Shown one piece after another: positions 1-8,571 of a stretch of DNA of 64,000 nucleotides. The position numbers and the translations under genes were made by a program. The notes beneath the pieces were generated by a model that worked only from the letters and a program-made list of their open reading frames with translations, made no database searches and was not told where the DNA came from. Positions within the stretch are counted from its first letter, which is position 1, and every line of letters begins with the position of its first letter. Source of the DNA: Acidobacteriota bacterium (GTDB taxonomy: Bacteria > Acidobacteriota > Blastocatellia > RBC074); the NCBI GenBank assembly GCA_018269055.1, contig JAFDVI010000024.1:496001-560000 (forward strand), in the 5' to 3' direction.

Positions 1-704
1 TGCTCAAACAACCCTTCTTTGCGAACTTTGGCGTCCGTGAACGCGCCTTTTTCATGACCAAATAACTCGCTTTCCAACAATGTGCCAGGGATTGCCGCGC
101 AATTGATCGCAATGAAGGGGTGATCGGCGCGAGAGGAACCGTAATGCATCGCCTTGGCAACGATGTCTTTGCCGGTTCCGCTTGCCCCTTGCAACAAAAC
201 AGAAGACGCTTCACTGGTGGCAACTTTGCGAGCCAGCCGCAACATTTCCATCATTGCCGGTGATTGCCCAATGATTTGGTCGAAACTGAATTGCTGAGCG
301 CGTTCACGTCGCAAGCTGACGACTTCCCGTCGAAGTTTACTGGCCTCTATACCATTGCGAATTGTGACTTGCAGTTCATTCAGGCGGATTGGTTTGCTAA
401 TGAAATCGTAGGCGCCACCTCGCAACGCCGCGATGGTGTCTTCAAGCTGAACGTTGCCGGTGATCATGATCACCACGACTTGCGGCTGACGATGTTTGTA
501 ATCTTGAAGCGCGTCAATGCCTGAGCCGTCTGGCAAATTGACATCTTGAAGCACGACCTGAGGTTGTTCGGATTCAAACAGTTCCCGCCCGGCGGCGATT
601 GTGGCTGCGTCAATTGGATCGTATCCCCAGCCACGCAACGCCTCAACAAGTGTAAACCGAATGTTCTGATCGTCGTCAACGATCAGAATTTTTTCTTTGG
701 ACAT
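1..704 (-). CDS. sigma-54-dependent response regulator, NtrC family (3' part outside window)
   Basis: Only the first 234 residues are present; the gene runs off the left edge. Residues about 4-120 form a receiver domain with phospho-acceptor Asp54 ([11 protein letters not shown]), an ITGN segment and a conserved Lys-Pro (SKPI). A linker leads into an AAA+ sigma-54 interaction domain with Walker A GASGTGK (173-179) and the loop that contacts sigma-54 at 220-225, here GAFTDA instead of the usual GAFTGA. The C-terminal DNA-binding helix-turn-helix is beyond the window. The ATG is preceded by GGAG with a 5-base spacer. The protein would activate sigma-54 promoters on phosphorylation by a partner kinase; no kinase is adjacent, although an NtrY-type kinase lies at 31357-33624. 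A link between the two is inference. Confidence 0.93.
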   Translation of the reverse strand, partial: MSKEKILIVDDDQNIRFTLVEALRGWGYDPIDAATIAAGRELFESEQPQVVLQDVNLPDGSGIDALQDYKHRQPQVVVIMITGNVQLEDTIAALRGGAYDFISKPIRLNELQVTIRNGIEASKLRREVVSLRRERAQQFSFDQIIGQSPAMMEMLRLARKVATSEASSVLLQGASGTGKDIVAKAMHYGSSRADHPFIAINCAAIPGTLLESELFGHEKGAFTDAKVRKEGLFE

Positions 705-1124
705 AATTTCTCCAGACGAAAGATAAAACTAAAGGCCAATACCATCATATCTTGCATTGGCAGTCATCACCAATCGTCACCGATGATCCGACGAGTACTC
801 AATACCAAGCTGAATTTTGCGTTTCTGTAAATGGAGATTTTGAAGTAAAGATAAGCGCAGCAGCTACCGTATTGGCCAAAATATCTATTCGGATCGCTGC
901 GTTTAAGTCATCCTGGAAAGCGGGACTTTGTTTTCTGCACAATCCGTCAAAGGTACTTTCCAAATCGGCTTGGCTTTATGACAGTTCAACCGGTGTCGGA
1001 TCAGAAAACAGCGACCGTAGCGGCAGGCAATGAATCATTGACCTTCGTTCGCCGTGCTTTCAATAATTCAAGCAGTCAAGGCAAGAAGTTGCGTTGAAAA
1101 GCTGATTGTCGCGTATCACCGAAG
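705..1124. other. intergenic stretch without a recognised gene
   Basis: About 420 bases lie between the start of the response regulator and the 3' end of the MFS gene, both on the minus strand. Short ORFs here have no recognisable domains and no convincing ribosome-binding site. The stretch presumably carries the response-regulator promoter, but I could not identify one with confidence. Confidence 0.5.
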
Positions 1125-2510
1125 CTATGAAACCAGATTGTGTTCGTTACGTTTTGGGGGATGTTTCAACAAGAGTGCCAGCAATCCGGCAATGAAGATA
1201 CAAACGACCAGGAACCATTGTCCCGGGGCGTATGATTGGTATTTTTCACTTAGCCAACCAACGACTTTGGGGCCAAAGTAACCACCAAGATTACCGAACG
1301 AATTTATCAGTCCAACGGCGGCGGCGGCGGCAGAAGCCGTCATAAAAGTGGTTGGCCATGTCCAAAAAACCGGCAGATAAGCGTGCACGCCAATGCCGAC
1401 CATGCACAAACAAGAAAAAGCCACCGCTACACTGTTGCCGGAAAGAATGCTCAACGCCAACGCAATCGCGCCAAACAGCATGGGCAAAGCCGTATGCCAT
1501 CGTCGTTCGCCTGTACGGTCGGAATGAGAACTGTTGACTAACATTGCCACCAATCCGAATGCGTACGGTACCGCCGGAATCAGATAATCTTTCAACAATT
1601 GGTCGGTGGCCGAAGTGCCGGGAACCATTTTTTTGGCGATTGAAGGCAAAAAGAAGGTCAGTCCGTAATAACCGGTAACAACAGAAATATAAATCGCAGA
1701 AAGCAACAATGTTCGCGGATTGCTCAACCCGGCTTTAATTTCTTTCCAAAGGTCGTCTTCTCCTGATGCCAATTTTTCTTTCCGCTCACGCTCCAGCTCC
1801 TCCATAATCCACTGTTTCTCGTCTTCGGCTAACCATTTTGCTTCTGATGGCCAATCGGTCAGGTAAAAGATGGTGATGATCCCCAAAATGATTGAGGGAA
1901 TTCCTTCCAGGACGAACACCCAACGCCAGCCTTCCCATCCGCCCCAGTGGATGTGTTTCATGATTAATTGTGAGACCGGGACGCCAATCATTGTCGCAAT
2001 AGGAATACCAATCATGAATAGTGATTTGGCTTTGGCGCGATCCGTATATCGAAACCAATGTGCAAGGTAAACAACAATCCCAGGGAAGAACCCCGCTTCC
2101 GCGATGCCCAGGATGAACCGCAATGTATAAAATTGCGTGACGTTGTCGGAAAAGTTCATCCACTTCGTGCCAATCAATCCCATTAAGGAAGCAATGACAC
2201 CCCACGAAATCATGATGCGTGCGATCCATTTTCGCGCGCTCCAGCGTTCGACGATCAAGGTGCCCGGAATTTCCAGTAGAAAGTAGCCGATGAAGAAAAT
2301 TCCGGCGCCCGTACCAATGACGGCGTCAGTAAAGCCAAGTCCTCCTTCCCCCAAGGTCTTCTTCATATCCAACGCTGTAACGCTGACGTTGGTGCGGTCT
2401 ATGTACGCCAGGAAATAAAGAAGCAGCACAAACGGCATCAATCGCCAGGTAATACGTTTGCGCGCGCGTTCAGCCACGGGCAGAGAAGAGTCGGCTACAC
2501 TAACTGCCAT
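1125..2510 (-). CDS. MFS transporter, anion:cation symporter (ACS) type
   Basis: A 461-residue inner-membrane carrier of about 12 hydrophobic segments. The N-terminal pattern ending in YFLAYIDRTNVSV, the RWSARKWIARIMISWG loop after TM2-3, and a central charged loop (ERERKEKLASGEDDLW) are typical of the ACS branch of the major facilitator superfamily, which imports organic anions such as tartrate, phthalate or glucarate by symport; the substrate cannot be read from sequence. The longest frame begins with TTG at 2519, only 2 bases from an AAGGAG (2522-2527). The ATG at 2510 has an 11-base spacer to the same motif and is preferred. No catabolic enzyme lies beside it. Confidence 0.92.
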   Translation of the reverse strand: MAVSVADSSLPVAERARKRITWRLMPFVLLLYFLAYIDRTNVSVTALDMKKTLGEGGLGFTDAVIGTGAGIFFIGYFLLEIPGTLIVERWSARKWIARIMISWGVIASLMGLIGTKWMNFSDNVTQFYTLRFILGIAEAGFFPGIVVYLAHWFRYTDRAKAKSLFMIGIPIATMIGVPVSQLIMKHIHWGGWEGWRWVFVLEGIPSIILGIITIFYLTDWPSEAKWLAEDEKQWIMEELERERKEKLASGEDDLWKEIKAGLSNPRTLLLSAIYISVVTGYYGLTFFLPSIAKKMVPGTSATDQLLKDYLIPAVPYAFGLVAMLVNSSHSDRTGERRWHTALPMLFGAIALALSILSGNSVAVAFSCLCMVGIGVHAYLPVFWTWPTTFMTASAAAAAVGLINSFGNLGGYFGPKVVGWLSEKYQSYAPGQWFLVVCIFIAGLLALLLKHPPKRNEHNLVS

Positions 2511-2674
2511 CTGGTTCAATCTCCTTGTTGTATTGAGTGAAAGCGATGAGTGATCGGCAACGGCTCAATGGTCTATGATCATCCCATTCATACGTCAACG
2601 ATTCGTGGTGCTGAACCGATGCTACTATTGAGGTGTTGGGATGGCAAGAGAACAGAAGGCGGATACCGAGAATG

Positions 2675-2706
2675 ATGAATGATGGAGTTTGCGCCCCGTC
2701 ATTCAT
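2675..2706. terminator. weak inverted repeat behind the TIGR03437 gene
   Basis: An 8-base perfect inverted repeat (ATGAATGA at 2675-2682, TCATTCAT at 2699-2706, 16-base loop) lies just past the 3' end of the minus-strand gene at 2723-3961 and upstream of the MFS gene. There is no U-run, so terminator activity is only a guess. Confidence 0.25.
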
Positions 2707-2722
2707 ATTCCAACATCATTAT

Positions 2723-3961
2723 TCATTTGATGCCGATGGTGACAGTGTTTGCAGCTTGACCATCAACAGTCAATGCGATGTTGACGATGCCGCGACCAGC
2801 CAGGCTTTGCGGCAAACGGATGTTGATTTGATCCAATCCGGCAAATTCCTGTGTCGCTCCGGCAAACAGAACTTCCACGTCCGTGCCGCCCAGTTTGACC
2901 GAAACGTTGGATAAACTGCTGCGGTTTTTTACGCCGGTTCCGTACAGAATCAGGAAGACCTGATCGCTTGACTGGCTTAAATCAATGGGGTCAGGTACCA
3001 GCTTGCCCAGTACTGGATCAAAATGTGATGTTGCCTCATAAACAATTGAGCCATTCGCTTTTCTGCGTTGAACAACAGCGACAGCCAATCCTTGACCAGT
3101 TGCGTATGTAGAAAAAAGTGAAGGTGCCACGGTGGTGATTTCAATGTTGGTTGCTGATAAGTTGCCATCGCCGTTATTGGCGATGATGGTAGCCGGTCCG
3201 TTTGCTGTGCCGACCGAAACTAAAAAATTGACTTGGGTAGGAGAAACGAAAAACAGCGGCGCATTGCGCTCGATTCCCAGACTGTCTTTGACAATCAAAC
3301 CTGTGCCAGCCAATGACGTTGGCAGTGGTAACGACGCGGCGGCCTGAGTTTGGGTCGCCAACCGGCCGCCAAAAGCTGTGGCAATGGAGTCGCTGGATAA
3401 TTTTGAGTTATTGAAACTGGCCGCAGAAACCGCTGACATTGGTTGGGCAAACGTCAATGTGGCCCCGGAAAAATTGGCCGCGACCGCGTTTGCCGAAGCA
3501 TCAACAACTTCGCGTGGAATGGGTTGGTCGCCAAAGTTCAAGAAAGTATTTGAAACGTTTTCGGCGGCCAACACTGTAAACGTAACAATTGCGATTGGTT
3601 GTTTGCCAGTGACGAGTTTCTGGCCGCCGGGCAATGCCAATGCAATTCCGACTTTGCCAAAGCCGGTCATCGTTGTGTTGATATTGATTGCCGCGCCTGT
3701 TACTCCGCCGATTGTCGAGGCCGAGACATACCGCAATTGAGCCGTGTCAAAATTCAAACTGAAGCCAACGGCATTTTCATTTCCGATCGCATCCATTTCG
3801 ACGACGACACTTTGGTTTTGACCACGAGCCGCGATTGCCTGCCGAACTCGCAACGCTCGCGTTGCCTGAGCCAAAGCCTGTGTCGAATCGAAAACCAGGC
3901 CAAAACCAATCAACGTCAAGGTGGAAGCAAAAAGTCGCGTGAGGAGTTGAAAGCGCGTCAT
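2723..3961 (-). CDS. exported cohesin-like protein with Solibacter-type C-terminal domain (TIGR03437-like)
   Basis: A 412-residue secreted protein of unknown role. It has an N-terminal signal peptide (residues about 1-32, ending ALAQ), then a cohesin-like beta-sandwich (about 45-165, with GNENAVGFSLNFD), a short linker, and a C-terminal domain of about 200 residues (APLFFVSPTQVNFLV, LYGTGV, LDQINIRLP) that matches the repeated Solibacter/Acidobacteria C-terminal family. That family is a strong phylum marker. The longest frame starts at TTG 3976; ATG 3961 is preferred because GGGAG lies 9 bases upstream and the signal peptide then begins MTRFQ. It is followed by the MFS gene 212 bases downstream, with no obvious functional link. 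Confidence 0.88.
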   Translation of the reverse strand: MTRFQLLTRLFASTLTLIGFGLVFDSTQALAQATRALRVRQAIAARGQNQSVVVEMDAIGNENAVGFSLNFDTAQLRYVSASTIGGVTGAAININTTMTGFGKVGIALALPGGQKLVTGKQPIAIVTFTVLAAENVSNTFLNFGDQPIPREVVDASANAVAANFSGATLTFAQPMSAVSAASFNNSKLSSDSIATAFGGRLATQTQAAASLPLPTSLAGTGLIVKDSLGIERNAPLFFVSPTQVNFLVSVGTANGPATIIANNGDGNLSATNIEITTVAPSLFSTYATGQGLAVAVVQRRKANGSIVYEATSHFDPVLGKLVPDPIDLSQSSDQVFLILYGTGVKNRSSLSNVSVKLGGTDVEVLFAGATQEFAGLDQINIRLPQSLAGRGIVNIALTVDGQAANTVTIGIK

Positions 3962-4179
3962 AGCGTGCACTCCCAAACACGGCGAATAAAATCAAACCGC
4001 GTTTGATGAAATCACGGGAGTCAGAAATTGTAGGCACCAAGTTGAGTAATTTTGGGGCGAAGGGCTAACGGGGAAAAAGGGCGGTTGATGAGAGCGGCCA
4101 AGCACCAGTGGGAAGTGAAATCGAACCAGCCACTTTCAAAACGTGCATATAATAAACATAAGTCTTTCGGCTGTACAAC

Positions 4180-5055
4180 TTACTTTACAGGCTGAAACAA
4201 ATTGGCTTCGTAACTGACGCCAAAACTGATCCCGCTTTTCGCGCTGTTACTGTAGATCCCCTTGATTCCGGCGATGTCCCAAATCAAACCTGCGGCGCGA
4301 ATTCGAGCGCCAAGCCTGGCCGAACCGTCCGATTCCGTACCGAGCGGGGCTTGGCTGCGCGTGTTGTAACGGCCATTGAGTTCGCCAACCAAAGTCAGCC
4401 GGTCGTTGTACAAATAGCTAACCGCAAGTCCATATAACAAAACATCATTTTGGGTAAAACGATCAATCGGCGCAGTCAGAATTCCCAATCCCAAGTTGCC
4501 AACGGCGCGAAATCGTTTGCCAAAGTTTTTGCCCACTAACGTCGTGGCAAACAGGTTCATTTGGTTCAAACCAATTCCGCGTGATTGATTGGAATTGGGC
4601 ATTTCGACTCCAAAACGGAATCCGACACCAGGCATTTTTCTGGTTTCAGGCCGCAGTTTAATTTTCGTCGCCAGATAAAAATCCCCAGTGTCGTGTGTTG
4701 AGTTTGTCGCCTGACTCAATTGCAAGGACACCGCCGAAGCGCGGTATTGGCGATTGATGCTCAGGAAGTTTTGAATAACGCCTCCGGTCTCAAACTCTAC
4801 ATTGGGCGCAAGCCCAAATGTCGCCGAAACGACTCCAAATCGTGTCAAATCACCATTCAAACCAGACAGCGTGAAGTTTTTGTCTTGCAGAAAATCAAAG
4901 CCAAACTCAAATCGAACGGTGCCGGGTTTGACGATTTCTACGTCTTCGGTCACCAGCGGTCGTTGCTGAGCCAGCGCAGGCAACGAAACAACCATGATCA
5001 ATGTCGTGAACAGCAAAAATTTTCCGAACAGTATGCCGGGCGGTTTGGTTTTCAC
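4180..5055 (-). CDS. putative outer-membrane beta-barrel protein (MetA/transporter-like)
   Basis: A 291-residue protein with a signal peptide (about 1-29, ending PALAQ) and alternating hydrophobic/polar strands. The N-terminal pattern RPLVTEDVEIVKPGTVRFEF resembles Acidobacterial barrel proteins related to the putative MetA phenol-pathway family (PF13557-like). The C-terminal strand ends in aromatic/hydrophobic residues. It starts with GTG and overlaps the stop of the upstream SUMF1-like gene in a GTGA arrangement (5052-5055), a sign of translational coupling. It is therefore the last gene of a three-gene operon, and its barrel may be the outer-membrane component of whatever the PEGA/SUMF1-like proteins do. 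That role is inference. Confidence 0.75.
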   Translation of the reverse strand: MKTKPPGILFGKFLLFTTLIMVVSLPALAQQRPLVTEDVEIVKPGTVRFEFGFDFLQDKNFTLSGLNGDLTRFGVVSATFGLAPNVEFETGGVIQNFLSINRQYRASAVSLQLSQATNSTHDTGDFYLATKIKLRPETRKMPGVGFRFGVEMPNSNQSRGIGLNQMNLFATTLVGKNFGKRFRAVGNLGLGILTAPIDRFTQNDVLLYGLAVSYLYNDRLTLVGELNGRYNTRSQAPLGTESDGSARLGARIRAAGLIWDIAGIKGIYSNSAKSGISFGVSYEANLFQPVK

Positions 5056-6419
5056 TTGCTGGCTCCTTGTTTAATTTCGCGTACGACTCGAAAGCCGATG
5101 TCGAAACGGCTTCTTTCCGGGAAATAACTGTTGCGCTCCGCAGCGCGAAGCAAAACCTGTCCTTTGCCAAATCCGCCGCCGCGCAAGGATTTCGTCGGTC
5201 CTTCAAATCCCATCATTTTCATTTTTTTCCCGAGGACAGGCCCTTGCGGGTTAATGCGGTCACGAAGCTTGTAATAATCAGGATCAAACCAGTCGTAGCA
5301 CCATTCCCAAACCTTGCCAGCAGATAAAAACCTACTCCCAGTCTGATCAATTGATTCAGGCGTTGATCTCAATCTGGCAGATTTTTCCCACTCAGCTTCG
5401 GTTGGCAACCGATAATTATGACCAGTTTCCTGTGACAGCCACTTGCAAAAAGCCGCGGCATCATTCCAGGTGACGAACACCACTGGATAATCGTCATGCC
5501 CGACTGGATATTGATTGGCATGCCAACCGTAACCAAGTCCTTGTGGGGGTTGATGGCCGGTTTCATCAACAAACAACTTATACAGCCGGTTAGGAATTTC
5601 AGTTCTGGAGATTTCAAAAGCCGAAACAAAAACTTGATGCTTCGGGCGCTGGTTGCCGTCACCGCTGTTGCTCCCCATCTCGGAGACGCCCTCTTCGATC
5701 ATCAGCATTTCCAAGTCAATTTGAGGTTTGAGGCTAATGCTAACCAAGGAGGTTTTACCTGGCTCAACTGAAACGGTTCCACTCCATTCACGAAAATTTT
5801 TCTTTCGGGCAAGAATCTGATGGGCGCCAGTCGAAAAATCTGCAAGAACAGTTTTCTGCCCAGGCTGTGGCGTAATAGTTTCTTGACCGTCAATAATCAC
5901 GGAAGCTCCCGATTCATTGATCGTAAAGGCGATTTTGCCGGGGTCAGGTTTTTTCTTCATCAGAACATCAACCTTAGCGCCCGACATTCCCATAGTAAAA
6001 GACCCATGCCAATCTTCGTAACCGGTGAGACTGGCGGTCAACTTATGTTCACCCGAAGCAATTCCCAAGACGACCAAATTGCCATCAATTCCCGCAAAGC
6101 CTTTTACAGAACCATCAACTTCAATCAAAGCGCCGGGATGGGCAAGCACAATCAGTCTCAGAGCCGAGGTTGTTTTGGATGAAGCAGGTTTGGAAGAACC
6201 TGGCTTAACCTCGGAAGCAGTAGAGACCTGTTTCTTAATTGGTTTGGGCGTTGGCGTCGGAGTTTTTTTGGCAGGTTTGGGTAGTTCCCGTCCCGTGGGA
6301 TCTTGAGTTGCAAAAGAGTGTGAGACCAATAAGTTGAGAATCAACAACATCCCCAGACAGCAGAGAGCTCTCCACGTCAATTTATGGTAGTTGCGATGAA
6401 AAAATCCCACGCCGATCAT
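5052..6419 (-). CDS. PEGA-PEGA-SUMF1-like exported or membrane-anchored protein
   Basis: 455 residues: a hydrophobic segment (about 15-35), a Pro/Thr/Lys-rich linker (45-65), two PEGA-type beta domains (about 86-155 and 161-232) and a formylglycine-generating-enzyme-like (SUMF1) domain from about 240 to the end (VTWNDAAAFCKWLSQETG, YRLPTEAEWE, SLRGGGFGKGQ, GFRVVRE). The C-terminal region lacks the paired cysteines that bind copper and catalyse oxidation in true FGE, so it is probably a binding or scaffold domain. PEGA domains commonly sit in surface proteins and at the ends of Acidobacterial kinases. The stop overlaps the GTG of the barrel gene, and the related zinc-ribbon/SUMF1 gene ends 70 bases upstream. 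ATG start; its ribosome-binding site is weak. Confidence 0.85.
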   Translation of the reverse strand: MIGVGFFHRNYHKLTWRALCCLGMLLILNLLVSHSFATQDPTGRELPKPAKKTPTPTPKPIKKQVSTASEVKPGSSKPASSKTTSALRLIVLAHPGALIEVDGSVKGFAGIDGNLVVLGIASGEHKLTASLTGYEDWHGSFTMGMSGAKVDVLMKKKPDPGKIAFTINESGASVIIDGQETITPQPGQKTVLADFSTGAHQILARKKNFREWSGTVSVEPGKTSLVSISLKPQIDLEMLMIEEGVSEMGSNSGDGNQRPKHQVFVSAFEISRTEIPNRLYKLFVDETGHQPPQGLGYGWHANQYPVGHDDYPVVFVTWNDAAAFCKWLSQETGHNYRLPTEAEWEKSARLRSTPESIDQTGSRFLSAGKVWEWCYDWFDPDYYKLRDRINPQGPVLGKKMKMMGFEGPTKSLRGGGFGKGQVLLRAAERNSYFPERSRFDIGFRVVREIKQGASK

Positions 6420-6489
6420 GATATTTCACTTTCAAAAACCGGTTGCAGGTTTAACCGGAAGTGAGTGAGGCTTCGAATGATGAGTCGCT

Positions 6490-8232
6490 TTACTTTGCAT
6501 CCTTGACCAAACGAAAGCCGGTTTTGTCGCGCAAACGATCTGACGGTAACACACCTCTATACGTCGCAGTTGCACGCTTACTTGGGGTATCGAAGGCTCC
6601 ACCACGAATGACTTTGCCGGGAGCAATTTCTTTAGTTTCATCCGCATAGTTGTTCAAACTGCTTGAAGTCCATTCCCAAACATTACCGCACATATCCAGA
6701 ATCCCGAATTGACTGGCTCCGTGAGGAAAACTTCCTACCTGTGCAATTGCTCCACCACTTTCCTTGCCCGCGTTCGCGTTTGTCGCATTCCAGGAATTGC
6801 CCCAAGGGTAAATTCTGCCATCCGAACCGCGCGCCGCAAATTCCCATTCGGCTTCCGTAGGTAATCGCTTCCCAATCCATTTAGCATAAGCGTTGGCGTC
6901 ATCCCACGAGACATTCACCACAGGCAATTTGGTTTCGCCAGAAGGAAATTTGCCATCGCGCCAATGTATAGGCGCACGATGCCCCGTTTGAGCAACAAAC
7001 AGTTGATATTGCTCATTCGTGACTTCAGTGCGGTCCATATAGAACGAATTCACAATGACAGAGTGAACAGGAGTTTCGTATTCATCGCCCCCGTCACGAC
7101 CCATTTCCATCTTACCGCCTGAAACGTAGACCATATCGGCTAAAGCGCCATTGGCCGAGTTCGGCGTTGAACCTACGTTTGTGCCAGTTGTGCCGGTTTG
7201 CGTTGAAGATTGGATGCGGCCGGAAAAGGAAAAAATTTCGGATAATGAATCCCGTTTGAACCACCAGACAATCAGTAAAACCAACAGGAACGCGAAGCCA
7301 ATGAAGACTATGGATTGAATGGTTTTTCTGCGATTTGGTTTGTTCGATACAGGTAACGCTCGGACCCCTTTGGATCTGAACTCACCGCCAAAGGGTGGCA
7401 AGGGAGTGACAACTGTTTTTGCCTGAGACCCATTGGCCTCAGGTTCAGCGATAGAATTTTCTGTAAGGGGAGTCTCCAAAGTGCCCGCAGTTTTGAAATC
7501 TGCTGGCCAAGTAGTTCCGTCCGCGGGGGCATTTTTCGCTGAGTTAATGGTGGCGTTAGGTGGTAAAGAAGCGGAATTTTCCGAGCCATTGTTTGGTAAA
7601 TCAAACTTTCGCAATTCTTCATTTGATAAATTTCGTTCCGATTCTGAGGCTGAACGGGGTTCAAAAATAGTGGGCGAAGTTTGATATACCGGATCCCGTT
7701 GATTCGACTTTTGCGATTGCGGGTCCGGCTGATCCTTGGTTGTCACAGCAGATGGAACTGATTCCGCTTTATTCCTACTTGATCCGACAAGATTGGCACC
7801 ACAGGCTTCACAAAATTTTGAATATGGTTTGGCTTCGGCGCCACAAGACTTGCAATTGATTTTGGATAATTCAGGAAACTCTTCTAGCTGTTGCGAAATC
7901 CCTGAATTTGCTCCACCAGGCGAGGGAGTTGAGGTGGAAAGTAAAAGAGCGCGTTTTCGATCTAGTCCACAGTTTTTGCAATAAATCCAACCACTGCGCC
8001 AAGAAGTCCCGCAATGATAACAGGCTCCAATGACAGTCTCTTGCAGAGCAACGCTGACTCGATTACCGCAGTGCTGGCAAAAATTTTCACCTCGAATCAC
8101 GCGTGCCCCACACCGCGTGCAGCATTGCGATTCAATAGAGGTCTCAGCATTTGAATGAACAAGCGTTTGGCCGCAGCGACGGCAAAAGCTTAAATGCTCC
8201 GGATAGTGCAGACTGCATTTTTGGCAAAACAT
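6490..8232 (-). CDS. zinc-ribbon / transmembrane / SUMF1-like protein
   Basis: 580 residues. Four zinc ribbons fill the N-terminus (Cys3/6/17/20, 38/41/52/55, 71/74/85/88 and 127/130/141/144). A long Ser/Asn/Pro-rich low-complexity linker follows, then one membrane helix (about 306-325), then a SUMF1-like domain from about 366 (MVYVSGGKMEMG, RLPTEAEWEFAARG, GNVWEWTSS, GFRLVKDAK). The usual order would place the ribbons in the cytosol and the SUMF1 domain outside. The segment equivalent to the FGE active site reads VIRGGAFDTPSKRATATYRG with no cysteine, so oxidase activity is unlikely. It is the first gene of an operon with the PEGA/SUMF1-like protein and the barrel. The ATG at 8232 has no strong ribosome-binding site. 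Confidence 0.88.
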   Translation of the reverse strand: MFCQKCSLHYPEHLSFCRRCGQTLVHSNAETSIESQCCTRCGARVIRGENFCQHCGNRVSVALQETVIGACYHCGTSWRSGWIYCKNCGLDRKRALLLSTSTPSPGGANSGISQQLEEFPELSKINCKSCGAEAKPYSKFCEACGANLVGSSRNKAESVPSAVTTKDQPDPQSQKSNQRDPVYQTSPTIFEPRSASESERNLSNEELRKFDLPNNGSENSASLPPNATINSAKNAPADGTTWPADFKTAGTLETPLTENSIAEPEANGSQAKTVVTPLPPFGGEFRSKGVRALPVSNKPNRRKTIQSIVFIGFAFLLVLLIVWWFKRDSLSEIFSFSGRIQSSTQTGTTGTNVGSTPNSANGALADMVYVSGGKMEMGRDGGDEYETPVHSVIVNSFYMDRTEVTNEQYQLFVAQTGHRAPIHWRDGKFPSGETKLPVVNVSWDDANAYAKWIGKRLPTEAEWEFAARGSDGRIYPWGNSWNATNANAGKESGGAIAQVGSFPHGASQFGILDMCGNVWEWTSSSLNNYADETKEIAPGKVIRGGAFDTPSKRATATYRGVLPSDRLRDKTGFRLVKDAK

Positions 8233-8315
8233 AAAAGGACTACCAATTCAAAATGCCCAAGATTTTCGGCTCCCACAACTGCTTCATTCACGAATCGAGT
8301 CTTTGAGGCTTCATA

Positions 8316-8345
8316 ATCATAGGGCAGTAATAAATTACTCCGCAA
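8316..8345 (-). promoter_or_regulatory. candidate promoter and palindromic operator for the SUMF1-like operon
   Basis: On the minus strand a TTGCGG (8340-8345) and TATGAT (8316-8321) are separated by 18 bases. The spacer contains a perfect 14-base palindrome, AGTAAT-AA-ATTACT (8326-8339), well placed to be a regulator site. The -35 match is poor, so this is tentative. Confidence 0.3.
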
Positions 8346-8485
8346 GCTATAGATGGACGACAATGCAAGACTTGTCCATATCGCAGATTCTCTTCACCAG
8401 CCGGCCCCAACACGAAATCTGTTGTTCAATGTGCTGTGAAATCGAATCGCAACTAAAATTTTTTGCCCCCAAGCGCATTTTGATG

Positions 8486-8520
8486 TTGACAGTTTTGGTT
8501 GTTTTCGGTAAATTTTCGGT
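8486..8520 (+). promoter_or_regulatory. lexA promoter with overlapping direct repeats (candidate LexA operator)
   Basis: A perfect -35 TTGACA (8486-8491) and a -10 TAAATT (8509-8514) are 17 bases apart; predicted transcription start about 8520, giving a leader of roughly 50 bases. Two copies of TTTTCGGT (8502-8509 and 8513-8520) repeat with an 11-base period across the -10, and a degenerate third (TTTTGGT) lies at 8493-8499. The spacing equals that of the direct-repeat SOS boxes of Alphaproteobacteria (GTTC-N7-GTTC), so an autoregulatory LexA site is plausible but unproven. The rest of 8233-8571 shows no gene. Confidence 0.55.
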
Positions 8521-8571
8521 TGTCGCAGGGGAGAAACAATAACCAAATTAGAGAGCAAGTGTGGAGTAAAT

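Noticed and set aside
752-1033. 93-codon plus-strand frame in the gap after the response regulator
   Set aside because: No ribosome-binding site, no domain, and composition not protein-like.
4140-4165. TATAATA stretch in the gap before the TIGR03437 gene
   Set aside because: A minus-strand promoter (TGTACA-N17-TATTAT) can be drawn, but the -35 is weak and the leader would be about 185 bases.
8303-8542. 79-codon plus-strand frame ending over the lexA promoter
   Set aside because: Overlaps the lexA -35/-10 region and has no supporting start.
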